Below are positions 18,529 to 27,254 of a DNA stretch of 64,000 nt, piece by piece. Within the stretch, counting starts at the first letter, position 1. Every line of letters starts with the position of its first letter. The notes beneath the pieces were generated by a model. That model was not told where the DNA came from. It ran no database searches and worked only from the letters and a program-made list of their open reading frames with translations. The position numbers were made by a program, and so were the translations under genes. Origin of the DNA: Chryseolinea sp. H1M3-3 (GTDB lineage: Bacteria > Bacteroidota > Bacteroidia > Cytophagales > Cyclobacteriaceae); contig NZ_JARKMY010000018.1 in assembly GCF_029360725.1 (NCBI RefSeq), positions 310,001 to 374,000 of the forward strand, written 5' to 3'.

Positions 18529-19074
18529 ATGAGGAAAGCTTTCGCGATACTTGGTTCTGTAGTTATGTTAACGTCGCTTACAGCGATGACTTGGATAGAT
18601 ACACCGGCTGCCGAGGGTCAGGTAAAATGGTTGACATTTGAAGAAGCCGTAAAGAAATCTGAACGTGAAAAACGTCCCATTTTTGTCGACGTATACACCG
18701 ACTGGTGCGGCTGGTGCAAGGTAATGGATAAAAGTACGTTCAACGATCCGGAGGTTGCCAAGCTGTTGAATGAGAAATTCTATGCCGTGAAGTTTGATGC
18801 CGAACAAACCGGCGATGTTGTTTTTAAAGGGAACACATTCAAGTTTGTACCCAGTGGTTCTAAAGGGTATCATCAATTAGCCGCTGCGTTGTTAAACAAT
18901 CAAATGAGTTATCCTACCGTCGTTTTCCTGACGGAGAATTTCGAAATGATTCAACCTTTGCCGGGCTATCGCAAAGCGCCGGAATTTCACAAAATCGCCC
19001 AGTTCATTGGCGAAGGTCATTATAAATCGGTGAAGTGGGCAGAATGGGAAAACCGGTATGCTTCCCCTTATTAG
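18529..19074 (+). CDS. Secreted thioredoxin-fold protein with CGWC
   Basis: The 181-residue protein has an N-terminal hydrophobic export segment (residues 7-22) and a thioredoxin-fold domain. The active-site motif is DWCGWCKVMDKSTF (about residues 62-75), with the cis-proline segment YPTVVFL near 127. The KSEREKRPIFVDVYTDWCGW lead-in is typical of the DUF255/thioredoxin-7-like group. It probably handles disulphides or serves as a periplasmic thiol reductase. It is followed by a small-gene terminator on the other strand. Confidence 0.8.
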   Translation: MRKAFAILGSVVMLTSLTAMTWIDTPAAEGQVKWLTFEEAVKKSEREKRPIFVDVYTDWCGWCKVMDKSTFNDPEVAKLLNEKFYAVKFDAEQTGDVVFKGNTFKFVPSGSKGYHQLAAALLNNQMSYPTVVFLTENFEMIQPLPGYRKAPEFHKIAQFIGEGHYKSVKWAEWENRYASPY

Positions 19075-19130
19075 CCCTGAATACCGCGGATTGAATGGCC
19101 CGGCCGAATGATCCCGATCTCATAACATCA

Positions 19131-19162
19131 TAAAAAAAAGCCCTGGCAACGCGCCAAGGCTT
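19131..19162 (-). terminator. Terminator hairpin of the small membrane-protein gene
   Basis: AAGCC with TGGC at 19138-19147 pairs with GCCA and GGCTT at 19153-19162, leaving one mismatch and a 5-nt loop. On the minus strand the stem is followed by eight T (19132-19139 read as A on the plus strand). It lies 28 bp beyond the stop of the 42-aa gene. Confidence 0.7.
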
Positions 19163-19190
19163 CTTTACTTACGATCGAATATATCTATCG

Positions 19191-19319
19191 TTAATCCTTT
19201 TTCTCGCTTTTCTTTACTTTCTGAAAGTCGACGTAGCCCATTGCTGCTGCAAAGCCCACAATAACCGCTACAATGGCTATAAAAATGTTAGCACCGTCAC
19301 CTATGTATTGCTCAAACAT
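19191..19319 (-). CDS. 42-residue single-pass membrane protein
   Basis: A short frame from ATG at 19319 to TAA at 19191-19193. The product starts MFEQYIGDGANIF, continues with a hydrophobic helix of about 17 residues (IAIVAVIVGFAAAMGYV) and ends with a highly basic tail (VKKSEKKD). A terminator hairpin follows 28 bp after the stop, and GAGG sits about 16 bases before the start, so the pieces of a real transcription unit are present. No family is recognised. It may be a small regulator of a membrane complex, but this is a guess. Confidence 0.6.
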   Translation of the reverse strand: MFEQYIGDGANIFIAIVAVIVGFAAAMGYVDFQKVKKSEKKD

Positions 19320-19470
19320 ATTGAATTATTTAGGCCTCAAATTTATACGGTTGGGGCTAAAACGGAAAGGATTCTTCCAAATAATTAGCCTTACCGTCGA
19401 CGAACAACAGGCACACTAGTACACGGCCACATTTCCAGAACAAATTGTTGCGTGCAATACTGCGGAGGGT

Positions 19471-20649
19471 TTAACGCCCATCTACCGCTGGCTTAGTCCG
19501 CTTCTTAATGATCTTCTTCTTTGATAAATATGCCAGGTTTAATCCTCCAATGACCAGGAATGCCCCCATGATGACAAGGATAATAAACAACCTGCTGTTT
19601 CGCAGCTCCAGCTTCGTGATTTCACCTTCCTGCCGAAGCATGTCGTATTCTTTTTCCTTTTCCTGGAAGTCAACCACCATTTCCATTTGGGCGATCTTCC
19701 GTGTGCTTTCCTCTCCGTAGATCTTCTCGCGGGCCTCATCATATTTTAACTGCATCTCGTAGGCTGTCTTCCAATTACTCTGTGTCGCATAATTCTCGGC
19801 CAGCGCTTTATAGATGGAGGGCTTTACGGCGTACGCCTGCAATTCGTCCGATAATTTTTCCGCGTCATTCAGGTACTGCTCTGCAACTTTGGGCTGCCTG
19901 GCCTTTGTAAAGGTGATGCCAAGGTTCGTCAGTACATTGAGCGTACCCAGTGTGTTGCCAGCTTCGCGCTCAATCGCCAGCGCTTTTTCATATTGCTCCA
20001 CCGCACGCTGATAGTTTTCCTGTCTGAAATAAATATTTCCAAGGTTGACCAGGGGGTCAGCGAATTTCATCCCGATTTTTTCACTTAACTGCGACGCCTG
20101 TGTAAAATACTTTATTGCCTTTTCAAAGAGCTGAATTTCAGTATTGATATTTCCCAGGTTGTTCATAGAACCGATGATTCTCTCCTGGTCTTTCAGCTCG
20201 ACAAATAAATTATAGGATTCCTCCAGGTATTTCATCGCCTGCCCATATTCCTTTTTGATGGAGTAAATGGTGGAGATATTGTTTTTGGTAGTCGCGATTC
20301 CCTCTTTATTCTGAAGCGTCTCATAAATCTTCAGTGAAATGATGTAGTACTCCAATGCTTTATCAAAAGCACCCTGGCTACGGTAAATAATGCCGAGGTT
20401 GTTGTAGGAGGCTGCCATCCCGCGCTGGTCGTTGATTTCCGTTGCCAGGTTCAACGCTTCCTTTGAATAACTTAATGCCTTGATTGGATCTTTCTGCAAA
20501 TTTGCCCGGAAAAGCTCATTCAAAGTCTTTACTTTTTTGTCGTTTTTGGCAGTATCGAGAACAGCTTGCAGACTGTCTATTTTCTGAGCAGAAGCAACGA
20601 AAAAAAAGGAGACAACGAAAATAAGGCTGAGTAAAGCTTTCTGATGCAT
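19471..20649 (-). CDS. TPR protein with C-terminal membrane anchor
   Basis: The start at 20649 (MHQKALLSLIFVVSFFFVAS) gives a signal peptide, and the longer open frame upstream looks non-coding. About 392 residues follow: at least six TPR units (for example AASYNNLGIIYRSQGAFDKA, GSMNNLGNINTEIQLFEKAI, DPLVNLGNIYFRQENYQRAV), then a coiled region and a final transmembrane helix (RLFIILVIMGAFLVIGGLNL). This is the sensor half of Bacteroidota TPR histidine kinases without the kinase. It is divergent from the histidine-phosphatase gene. Confidence 0.8.
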   Translation of the reverse strand: MHQKALLSLIFVVSFFFVASAQKIDSLQAVLDTAKNDKKVKTLNELFRANLQKDPIKALSYSKEALNLATEINDQRGMAASYNNLGIIYRSQGAFDKALEYYIISLKIYETLQNKEGIATTKNNISTIYSIKKEYGQAMKYLEESYNLFVELKDQERIIGSMNNLGNINTEIQLFEKAIKYFTQASQLSEKIGMKFADPLVNLGNIYFRQENYQRAVEQYEKALAIEREAGNTLGTLNVLTNLGITFTKARQPKVAEQYLNDAEKLSDELQAYAVKPSIYKALAENYATQSNWKTAYEMQLKYDEAREKIYGEESTRKIAQMEMVVDFQEKEKEYDMLRQEGEITKLELRNSRLFIILVIMGAFLVIGGLNLAYLSKKKIIKKRTKPAVDGR

Positions 20650-20770
20650 AATTGTCCGAATGGCAAGGCTAAAATTACTAATATTCTGGAAACCCCCCGT
20701 TGATGCGATTATTATAAATAATTTGAATCCATTAACGGGAGAACTTACCTTCAGATTCAAATAATGTAAC

Positions 20771-21274
20771 ATGATACGACATTCTTGCCTGAGCTTTTGC
20801 ATTTGCTGTCTCCTACTTATGGGGTGCAAGGAAAACGACCAGATAACAACGTTTATATTGCTGCGACACGCCGAAAAAGGAAATGATGGGACGGAAGATC
20901 CGGATTTAAGTCTGCCAGGCATTGAACGTGCCGAACGCCTCAAGCTGCTTTTGCGGGAAACTGAAATCAATGGTATCTACGCTACACAATTCAAACGGAC
21001 TAAAAACACCGTCGCGCCGCTAGCCCTCGCAAAAAATCTCGACATCCAGTCCTATGAATCCTTTAAAGCTGAAGAAATCGAAAAAATGCTTGACAAGCAC
21101 CAGGGAGGAACGGTTGTGATCTGCGGACATTCCAACAACATTCCCTGGACTGCGAACCTGCTGCTTGGAAAAGAAACCTATAAAGATTACACCGAGAACG
21201 AATATGGCATCATGCTTATCCTCTCCGTTGTGAAAAAAGGTAAGGTTGCCAAGGTCACAAGGTTGGATTGGTGA
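20771..21274 (+). CDS. Histidine-phosphatase-superfamily lipoprotein
   Basis: A 167-residue protein with a lipoprotein signal (LLLMGC, Cys at about residue 19) and a histidine-phosphatase (phosphoglycerate-mutase-like) domain. The catalytic RH motif is ILLRHAEKG (about residues 31-39), the second His lies in VVICGHSNNIP (about 116-126), and YATQFKRTKNT is the expected substrate-side segment. It is probably a small phosphatase acting outside the cytoplasm, with unknown substrate. It is divergent from the TPR protein, 121 bp away. Confidence 0.8.
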   Translation: MIRHSCLSFCICCLLLMGCKENDQITTFILLRHAEKGNDGTEDPDLSLPGIERAERLKLLLRETEINGIYATQFKRTKNTVAPLALAKNLDIQSYESFKAEEIEKMLDKHQGGTVVICGHSNNIPWTANLLLGKETYKDYTENEYGIMLILSVVKKGKVAKVTRLDW

Positions 21275-21436
21275 ATGGCCATAAAGAAGCACGGTGTAAA
21301 AATTGCCGGTCAACGTCGACGATTACATGCGAAGATTACACGCTCGTCTCTCGATTACACCCTCAGGCACAGGTTCACGGCTTAGTGCTCCAAATCATTT
21401 TCCTCCCTCCACCTGTTATAACATAAAATCCTGAGC

Positions 21437-22492
21437 ATGGCATTACTCGAATTTAACGACAGCGGTATTTATTGTCGCAAAGCAGGTGTGTACCTCGATC
21501 CATGGAAACCTGTAAAGCGGGCGTTGATCACCCATGGCCATTCAGACCATGCAGGCTGGGGGCATGAACAATATCTTTGTACAACATCGGCGAGTCCTGT
21601 CATTCGCCACAGACTTCAGCTTTCAAGTCAACTGCAGACCATCGGGTTTGGCGAAACAATCCATATCAACGGTGTAAATTTTTCTTTTCATCCTGCCGGG
21701 CACATTCCAGGATCTGCTCAAATAAAAGTTGAATGCAATGGCGAGGTTTGGGTATTTTCCGGCGACTACAAATTAGAGCCGGATAATCTCTCAGAACCTT
21801 TTGAGCCTGTAAGATGCCATGTATTTATTTCTGAATCGACATTCGGTCTCCCTATCTATAAGTGGAAGCCGCAGCAGGAAGTTTTTGCCGAAGTAAATCA
21901 ATGGTGGAAAAAAAATCAGGAGGATGGAAAAGTTTCTGTGATAGCAGGTTATTCCCTGGGGAAAGCGCAGCGCATATTGCAAAACATAGATCCTTCTCTT
22001 GGGAAAATTTTCGTACACGGTGCGGTCGACAACATCACCAATATCCTCCGAACACAATTGGGTACACTCCCTCCTACCATTCGTGTTACTTCTGAAATGA
22101 AACGAAAAGATTTTGATGGAGCACTCGTGGTATGTCCGCCGTCGGCAATAGGCTCACCGTGGTTGCGCCGGTTTGATCCTTACTCATTGGGTATTGCGTC
22201 GGGCTGGATGAACTTGCGCGGCGCGCGAAGACGCAGAGGAGCAGACCGTGGTTTTGTGCTCTCCGATCATGCGGATTGGAACGACCTCAATAAGGCTGTC
22301 AGGGAAACAGGTGCGCAGCGGGTATTCGTCACGCATGGATACAGTGAGCCCTTTGCCCGCTGGCTAACCCAACAGGGAATCGAATCCAGTGAAGTTAAAA
22401 CGCAATATGAAGGCGAGCTAAGCGAAATCATAGAAGGTGCAAATGCCGAAAGCGGCGACAATAGTAACGAGACAACAGCGAACGTGGTATGA
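21437..22492 (+). CDS. Ligase-associated DNA exonuclease (metallo-beta-lactamase fold)
   Basis: A 351-residue enzyme with the metal site HGHSDHAG (about residues 33-40), a later FSGDYK Asp ligand (about 107-112) and a C-terminal SDHADW and THGYSEPF pair. These match the bacterial ligase-associated exonuclease family, a relative of SNM1 and CPSF nucleases. It probably trims DNA ends before sealing. Its stop overlaps the ligase start by 4 bp (ATGA), so translation is coupled. The usual helicase and PdeM nuclease partners are absent nearby. Confidence 0.85.
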   Translation: MALLEFNDSGIYCRKAGVYLDPWKPVKRALITHGHSDHAGWGHEQYLCTTSASPVIRHRLQLSSQLQTIGFGETIHINGVNFSFHPAGHIPGSAQIKVECNGEVWVFSGDYKLEPDNLSEPFEPVRCHVFISESTFGLPIYKWKPQQEVFAEVNQWWKKNQEDGKVSVIAGYSLGKAQRILQNIDPSLGKIFVHGAVDNITNILRTQLGTLPPTIRVTSEMKRKDFDGALVVCPPSAIGSPWLRRFDPYSLGIASGWMNLRGARRRRGADRGFVLSDHADWNDLNKAVRETGAQRVFVTHGYSEPFARWLTQQGIESSEVKTQYEGELSEIIEGANAESGDNSNETTANVV

Positions 22493-24072
22493 AATATTTT
22501 ACGCAACTGTTTACCACGTTAGACCAAACCACAAAGACGCTGGATAAAATAAAGGCGTTGGCGTCATACTTTGAGAAAGCGAACGACAGGGATAAATTGT
22601 GGGCCATTGCATTGCTTTCACACCGGCGTCCAAAGCGATCTGTCAATGCCACGCTGCTGGCACTGTGGGCCAGTGAACTGTCACATCTACCGGAGTGGCT
22701 ATTTGTTGAATGCCATGCTGTCGTCGGCGACCTGGCGGAAACCATTTCGCTGGTCTTGCCTGAGCCAACGGAGGTCTCCGATCAAACATTAACCGAATGG
22801 ATTGAATTCATTAAAGCACTGGAGCCGCTCACTGTCGACCAAAAAAAAGAAAAGATCTTATGGGCATGGAATCGCCTTGAGCCCATGCAGCGCTTCGTGT
22901 TTAATAAACTGATCACGGGAGGATTCCGGATCGGCGTCTCCCAGAGCCTGATGGTAAAAGCTTTGGCAAAACATGCGGAGGTAAAAGAAAATGTGATCGC
23001 CCATCGCCTCATGGGAAACTGGTCACCGGAGTACAACAACTTCCAGGAATTGGTTTTGTCCGACGACACGCTTGATCTCTCACGACCGTATCCATTTTAT
23101 CTGGCCTATGCGTTGGAGGGTGCGGTGAGCGACCTGGGCAATATAGAAGAATGGCAGGCAGAATGGAAATGGGACGGCATCCGCGGACAAGTAATTGTTC
23201 GTGACCGCGAGTTGTTCGTGTGGTCGCGGGGAGAAGAACTGGTCACCGACAAGTACCCGGAGTTCACCGTCATGCTCGACCTGCTTCCCGATGGCACTGC
23301 CATCGATGGAGAAATTCTGCCCTTCAAGAATGATCTGCCGTTGCCTTTCAGCAAACTGCAAACAAGAATTGGAAGAAAAACGCTGTCACAAAAACAGTTG
23401 AAGGAAGTACCGGTGGCTTTCGTCGCCTACGACTTGCTCGAATGGAAAGGAGAAGATGTACGCGAATGGCCGCTGAGCGAAAGACGAAATCAACTGGCAC
23501 AACTTTGTTCGGCACCGAGCTCGGTATTGCGGCTGTCGCCTACCATTACCGTTGATTCGTGGGAAAGCCTCGCAGCAGAGCGAACACGTGCCCGCGAGCT
23601 GTTCAGCGAAGGCATTATGCTGAAACGAAAAAGTTCGGTGTATCGCGCCGGTCGACGCCGGGGTGATTGGTGGAAGTGGAAAATAGATCCGTTTACCATT
23701 GATGCTGTACTCATCTACGCCATGAGCGGTCACGGCCGAAGAGCCAACTTGTATACCGACTATACCTTTGCCGTTTGGAAAGATGATCAGCTTGTACCGT
23801 TTGCCAAAGCTTACAGCGGTTTGACAGATGAAGAGATCAGGGCCGTGGACCGATGGGTTAAACAAAATACCATTGAAAAATTCGGCCCCGTCAGAAGTGT
23901 AAAGCCAGCGTTGGTTTTCGAAATCGCATTTGAAGGTATTGCCAAATCTACACGGCACAAATCCGGGATTGCCCTTCGGTTTCCCCGCATCAACCGCTGG
24001 CGGAAAGATAAACCCATTCAGGAAGCAAATACGTTACAAGATTTAGAAAAGGTACTGGAAAATAATAGTTAG
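22489..24072 (+). CDS. ATP-dependent DNA ligase (bacterial LigB/C-like type)
   Basis: A 527-residue ATP-dependent ligase. The N-terminal ~200 residues form the helical DNA-binding domain. Motif I is WKWDGIRGQ (about residues 223-231), where the Lys becomes adenylated. Further nucleotidyltransferase motifs include IDGEILPF, EGIMLKRKSS and WWKWKIDPF (about 394-402). The C-terminal OB domain runs to the end. It seals nicks using ATP. It follows the exonuclease with a 4-bp overlap, which defines the two-gene repair unit. Confidence 0.9.
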   Translation: MKYFTQLFTTLDQTTKTLDKIKALASYFEKANDRDKLWAIALLSHRRPKRSVNATLLALWASELSHLPEWLFVECHAVVGDLAETISLVLPEPTEVSDQTLTEWIEFIKALEPLTVDQKKEKILWAWNRLEPMQRFVFNKLITGGFRIGVSQSLMVKALAKHAEVKENVIAHRLMGNWSPEYNNFQELVLSDDTLDLSRPYPFYLAYALEGAVSDLGNIEEWQAEWKWDGIRGQVIVRDRELFVWSRGEELVTDKYPEFTVMLDLLPDGTAIDGEILPFKNDLPLPFSKLQTRIGRKTLSQKQLKEVPVAFVAYDLLEWKGEDVREWPLSERRNQLAQLCSAPSSVLRLSPTITVDSWESLAAERTRARELFSEGIMLKRKSSVYRAGRRRGDWWKWKIDPFTIDAVLIYAMSGHGRRANLYTDYTFAVWKDDQLVPFAKAYSGLTDEEIRAVDRWVKQNTIEKFGPVRSVKPALVFEIAFEGIAKSTRHKSGIALRFPRINRWRKDKPIQEANTLQDLEKVLENNS

Positions 24073-24188
24073 GGTCAACGTCCATGGTTTTGTGAGGCAC
24101 TATTAAGCATGAATGTCACCCGGCATCACAGGGGGAAAAACTTAACATCGGTGGCGCGCGACTCGCAACTTTTTTTTAAATTTAATTT

Positions 24189-24611
24189 ATGGTTCGGCAA
24201 CTGCTTTTAAGTGCATCGATTCTGCTGCTGAGTCTTACGGTGAACGCTCAGCACAGTCAGGATGAAATCCGGAAAAGTATTTTCTTCGGGGGCGGCAGTT
24301 ATTATGTGGATGAATACCAGATCGAAGAACTGTACGACTGGCTCGACTCCATCCCGAACCTGCTTGAAAAATATGATATCCATTTGATCAGCCACACCGA
24401 TCCCATCGGTGGAAAGGAATACAACGAATGGCTTTCTAAAATGAGAAGTGAAGCCGTGCAACACATCATCCTGAACCGCGGCGATATCTCCGAACGAAAA
24501 ATCTCCATCAAAGACTGGGGCCTCGACAATCCCGTTTACAACAACAAATCGTACCAGGGTATGCAGATGAACAGACGGGTAGATGTGATTTTGTATCCGA
24601 TTATTTTTTAA
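24189..24611 (+). CDS. Small OmpA-like periplasmic protein
   Basis: The 140-residue product has a signal peptide (residues 1-20) and one OmpA C-terminal-like peptidoglycan-binding domain. SHTDPIGGKEYNEWLSKMR (about residues 68-86) carries the conserved Asp and the asparagine-type spacing, and NRRVDVILYP (about 128-137) closes it with the NRRVxx motif. It probably binds peptidoglycan in the periplasm. It has no barrel of its own. A repeat-rich gap of 418 bp follows. Confidence 0.75.
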   Translation: MVRQLLLSASILLLSLTVNAQHSQDEIRKSIFFGGGSYYVDEYQIEELYDWLDSIPNLLEKYDIHLISHTDPIGGKEYNEWLSKMRSEAVQHIILNRGDISERKISIKDWGLDNPVYNNKSYQGMQMNRRVDVILYPIIF

Positions 24612-24612
24612 A

Positions 24613-24868
24613 GGTATTAGGTGAAAGGGTATTCGGTGATCAGGTATTCGGTAATCGGTATCTGTCTTAGCGGGCGTTTAATTTATCCAAATTCGCGGGC
24701 CTCCTCTGCCTCAAATTGTTACTATACTTTATTCCCCTTCATATCGCACACGGTAAGCACCACCACCTCATTACCGATTACCTGATCACCAGATTACCTA
24801 TTACCCGATTACCGAATACCTGCTTACCCTTTACCTGATCACCCGATTACCGATTACCCTATTACCTC
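24613..24868. repeat. Two complementary arrays of degenerate 8-bp repeats
   Basis: The 418-bp gap between the OmpA-like and ABC genes contains a G-rich array at 24613-24663 built from GGTATTCGG- and GGTAATCGG-type units, and a C-rich array at 24771-24868 built from about twelve ATTACC/GATTACC units spaced roughly 8 bp apart. The arrays are near-complementary, so a transcript across the region could fold back on itself. No coding frame is visible here, and the repeats are far too short and degenerate for a CRISPR array. Confidence 0.6.
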
Positions 24869-25029
24869 CCAACGCTATCCGAAATCGGACACCGATTTGC
24901 ACAAGCGGACGAATCGTGCTAACATGTAATCTAAATTACCGGTGTCTAAGCACTCTGGGGCCTTGGCATTATTGTTGGCTTTAAGGCCATCCAAGGGCTA
25001 AACCATCGGTTTATCAAACCCTTAAACTC

Positions 25030-25716
25030 ATGATCAAACTACAGGACATCGACAAGTACGTGGACTCACGTTTTCAGCGCACCTTCGTTTTGAAAGGTGT
25101 TAATCTTCAAGTAGAACAAGGCGAATTTGTAACCATCATGGGACCCAGCGGTGCCGGCAAATCCACGCTGATGAACATCATCGGTATGCTGGATGAACCC
25201 TCCGCAGGTGAATATTATTTCTTCGATGAGCCGGTACATAAGATGAAAGAGAAACAGAAGTCGGATATGCACAAGAATTATATCGGCTTCATCTTCCAGG
25301 CTTATCACCTCATTGATGAACTGACGGTATACGAAAATATTGAGACACCCCTATTGTATAAAGGTGTCAGTGGCGCACAACGTAAAAGCATGGTGGCAGA
25401 AATGCTCGACCGCTTTAACATGGTTGCCAAAAAAGATTTATTCCCCGAGCAACTCAGTGGCGGTCAGCAACAGCTCGTAGGCGTTGCACGCGCCATTGTG
25501 GGCCAGCCAAAATTATTATTGGCTGATGAGCCTACCGGTAATTTGCATTCCGACCAGGGCAAACAAATTATGGAGATCTTCAAGAAGCTGAATGATGAAG
25601 GAATTACCATTATCCAGGTAACACACTCCGAAGAAAATGCGCGGTATGGAAAAAGAATTATCCAGGTAGCGGATGGTTCTGTGGTAGAAGATGGTGTAGT
25701 GGCTGAAAGAATTTAA
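25030..25716 (+). CDS. ABC-transporter ATPase of the LolD/MacB type
   Basis: A 228-residue ATPase with Walker A GPSGAGKSTLMN (about residues 39-50), Q-loop FIFQAYHLI near 89, signature LSGGQQQ (about 142-148), Walker B LLLADEPTGNL and the H-loop VTHSEE. The length and spacing match the LolD/MacB group, which drives lipoprotein sorting or tripartite export. The residue after the signature, usually Arg, is Leu (QQQLVGVARA), an odd substitution. A TolC gene follows after 6 bp, but no permease is adjacent. Confidence 0.85.
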   Translation: MIKLQDIDKYVDSRFQRTFVLKGVNLQVEQGEFVTIMGPSGAGKSTLMNIIGMLDEPSAGEYYFFDEPVHKMKEKQKSDMHKNYIGFIFQAYHLIDELTVYENIETPLLYKGVSGAQRKSMVAEMLDRFNMVAKKDLFPEQLSGGQQQLVGVARAIVGQPKLLLADEPTGNLHSDQGKQIMEIFKKLNDEGITIIQVTHSEENARYGKRIIQVADGSVVEDGVVAERI

Positions 25717-25722
25717 TCGTAT

Positions 25723-27072
25723 ATGAATAAAAGGATATTTATTGTTTTGATTTGTGCGTTTGCCCTGACAAAAGCTGTAGCGCAGGACAACGCCATGCCT
25801 AAGCTCACTTTTAAAGAAGCCATTAAGATAGGACTTCAAAATAACGTCCTGCTTAGCCAGCAAAAGAACCAGTTAGAATATACCCAAATCAATAAAACCT
25901 CCTCCCTCCTGCAGTTGGGTCCCTCCGTCGACGCAAGCGCAAGCGCATACCGTGCCGATGGAAATTCATTTAACCAGAATGAAGGAAAGGTTGTCAATGG
26001 TAAGATCGATTACATCGGTGCGAGCATCGATGCTTACATGCCCGTGTTCAATGGGTTGAACGTACTTAACCAACACCGGCAGGCAAATAATTTAAACGAG
26101 TCTCAGCTTCATAGAGTGAACCGGTCTACCCAGGACGTCATTCGTGATGTGGCAGCCCAATACCTGACATGCTTATTAGACCAGGAGCTGATCAAAATAG
26201 ATGAAGAAAACGTTGCGACCCAAAAATTACAGTACGAAACTATTAAAGCACAGGTGGACCTCGGTAGTAAGGCAGAAGCCGATCTATATAACCAGGAATA
26301 CCAGGTAAAGAATGCAGAGCTTTTACTGGTAAGGTCCAGGAATAAATTGAAGAATGATATCGCCACCCTTGCCCTAACCGTACAAATCGATCCGACCGTA
26401 TATTTCCAGGTTGAGGAAGTCGATTGGGATATCAACACACTCGTTGCTGACAGTCTTTCGATGGAAGAGTTACTGGCAGTGGCCGAAAACAGAAGAAGTG
26501 ATCTTAAAGCAGCCACCTACAGCGAAAAAGCAGCGCGTTTTGGCTACGCATCCTTTAAAGGCCGGTACATGCCAAATTTGACAGCAGGCATATCGTACGG
26601 ATCGAAATATAATTATATCTACGGCGACCCTAATCGCACATTCAACCAGCAGTTTACCGAGGATAACACTAACCTTAGTTATGGATTGCGCCTTACCGTT
26701 CCGATATTTTATGGCTTAAGGTACCGTGCGCAGGCAGCCCAGTCGAAAGTATTGTATGAAAATGCAAAGATCACCACTTCCAATGCAGAGGTTACGGTTA
26801 AATCAGATGTTATCAGGGCAGTGCAGAACTTCAGGGATACTAAAACCAGCTATTTTGCATCTGATGCGCAATTAAGGGCGGCAGACATGACGTACAAATT
26901 GGAAAAAGAACGCTACGACCTGGGCATGTCCAATATGGTGCAGCTGACCACCACCAATCAGGCGTTGGTGAAAGCAAAAGGCGACTTCCAAAGCGCAAAG
27001 TATAACCTGATGTTTCAGAAACTGCTCATTAACTATGCTACGGGCACGTTAAAGATCGAGGATATTCCTTAG
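25723..27072 (+). CDS. TolC-family outer-membrane efflux protein
   Basis: A 449-residue TolC-family protein with a signal peptide (residues 1-21). The long alpha-helical barrel region is seen in repeated coiled sections (KLTFKEAIKIGLQNNVLLSQ, TKLQYETIKAQVDLGSKAEA-like). The family's barrel-opening elements include GASIDAYMPVFNGL and YGLRLTVPIFYGL in the two halves. It is the outer-membrane duct for a tripartite exporter and is likely co-transcribed with the upstream ABC ATPase. The adaptor and permease must be elsewhere. Confidence 0.85.
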   Translation: MNKRIFIVLICAFALTKAVAQDNAMPKLTFKEAIKIGLQNNVLLSQQKNQLEYTQINKTSSLLQLGPSVDASASAYRADGNSFNQNEGKVVNGKIDYIGASIDAYMPVFNGLNVLNQHRQANNLNESQLHRVNRSTQDVIRDVAAQYLTCLLDQELIKIDEENVATQKLQYETIKAQVDLGSKAEADLYNQEYQVKNAELLLVRSRNKLKNDIATLALTVQIDPTVYFQVEEVDWDINTLVADSLSMEELLAVAENRRSDLKAATYSEKAARFGYASFKGRYMPNLTAGISYGSKYNYIYGDPNRTFNQQFTEDNTNLSYGLRLTVPIFYGLRYRAQAAQSKVLYENAKITTSNAEVTVKSDVIRAVQNFRDTKTSYFASDAQLRAADMTYKLEKERYDLGMSNMVQLTTTNQALVKAKGDFQSAKYNLMFQKLLINYATGTLKIEDIP

Positions 27073-27135
27073 CCACCGTTGACCTGCCGAACATAACTTC
27101 ATCGGCAGATATTAGCTGGTATTCAAGCTTTTTCT

Positions 27136-27169
27136 TACTTTTGCAGCCCCGCTCAAATGAGCAGGGCTG
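27136..27169 (+). promoter_or_regulatory. Candidate rpsA promoter element and leader hairpin
   Basis: TACTTTTG at 27136-27143 fits the Bacteroidota -7 element TAnnTTTG. A hairpin follows (CAGCCC at 27144-27149 with GGGCTG at 27164-27169, plus an inner GCTC/GAGC stem). It lies about 85-110 bp before the rpsA start and could form a regulatory leader of the S1 transcript. Neither role has been tested. Confidence 0.4.
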
Positions 27170-27254
27170 TGGCCTGAATTTTAATCGGACACAGTATGTA
27201 AAACCAAATTTGCAGCAATACGCCCGCTTGCTGCATGTACCCAGGGCAATTCTA

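Noticed and set aside
18314-18532. A 72-codon frame before the thioredoxin-like gene
   Set aside because: It overlaps that gene's start by a few bases, shows no signal peptide or family pattern and lacks codon regularity, so it is probably a chance frame.
24771-24868. A CRISPR array
   Set aside because: The units are only about 8 bp, degenerate and without spacers of constant length, and no cas genes are near.
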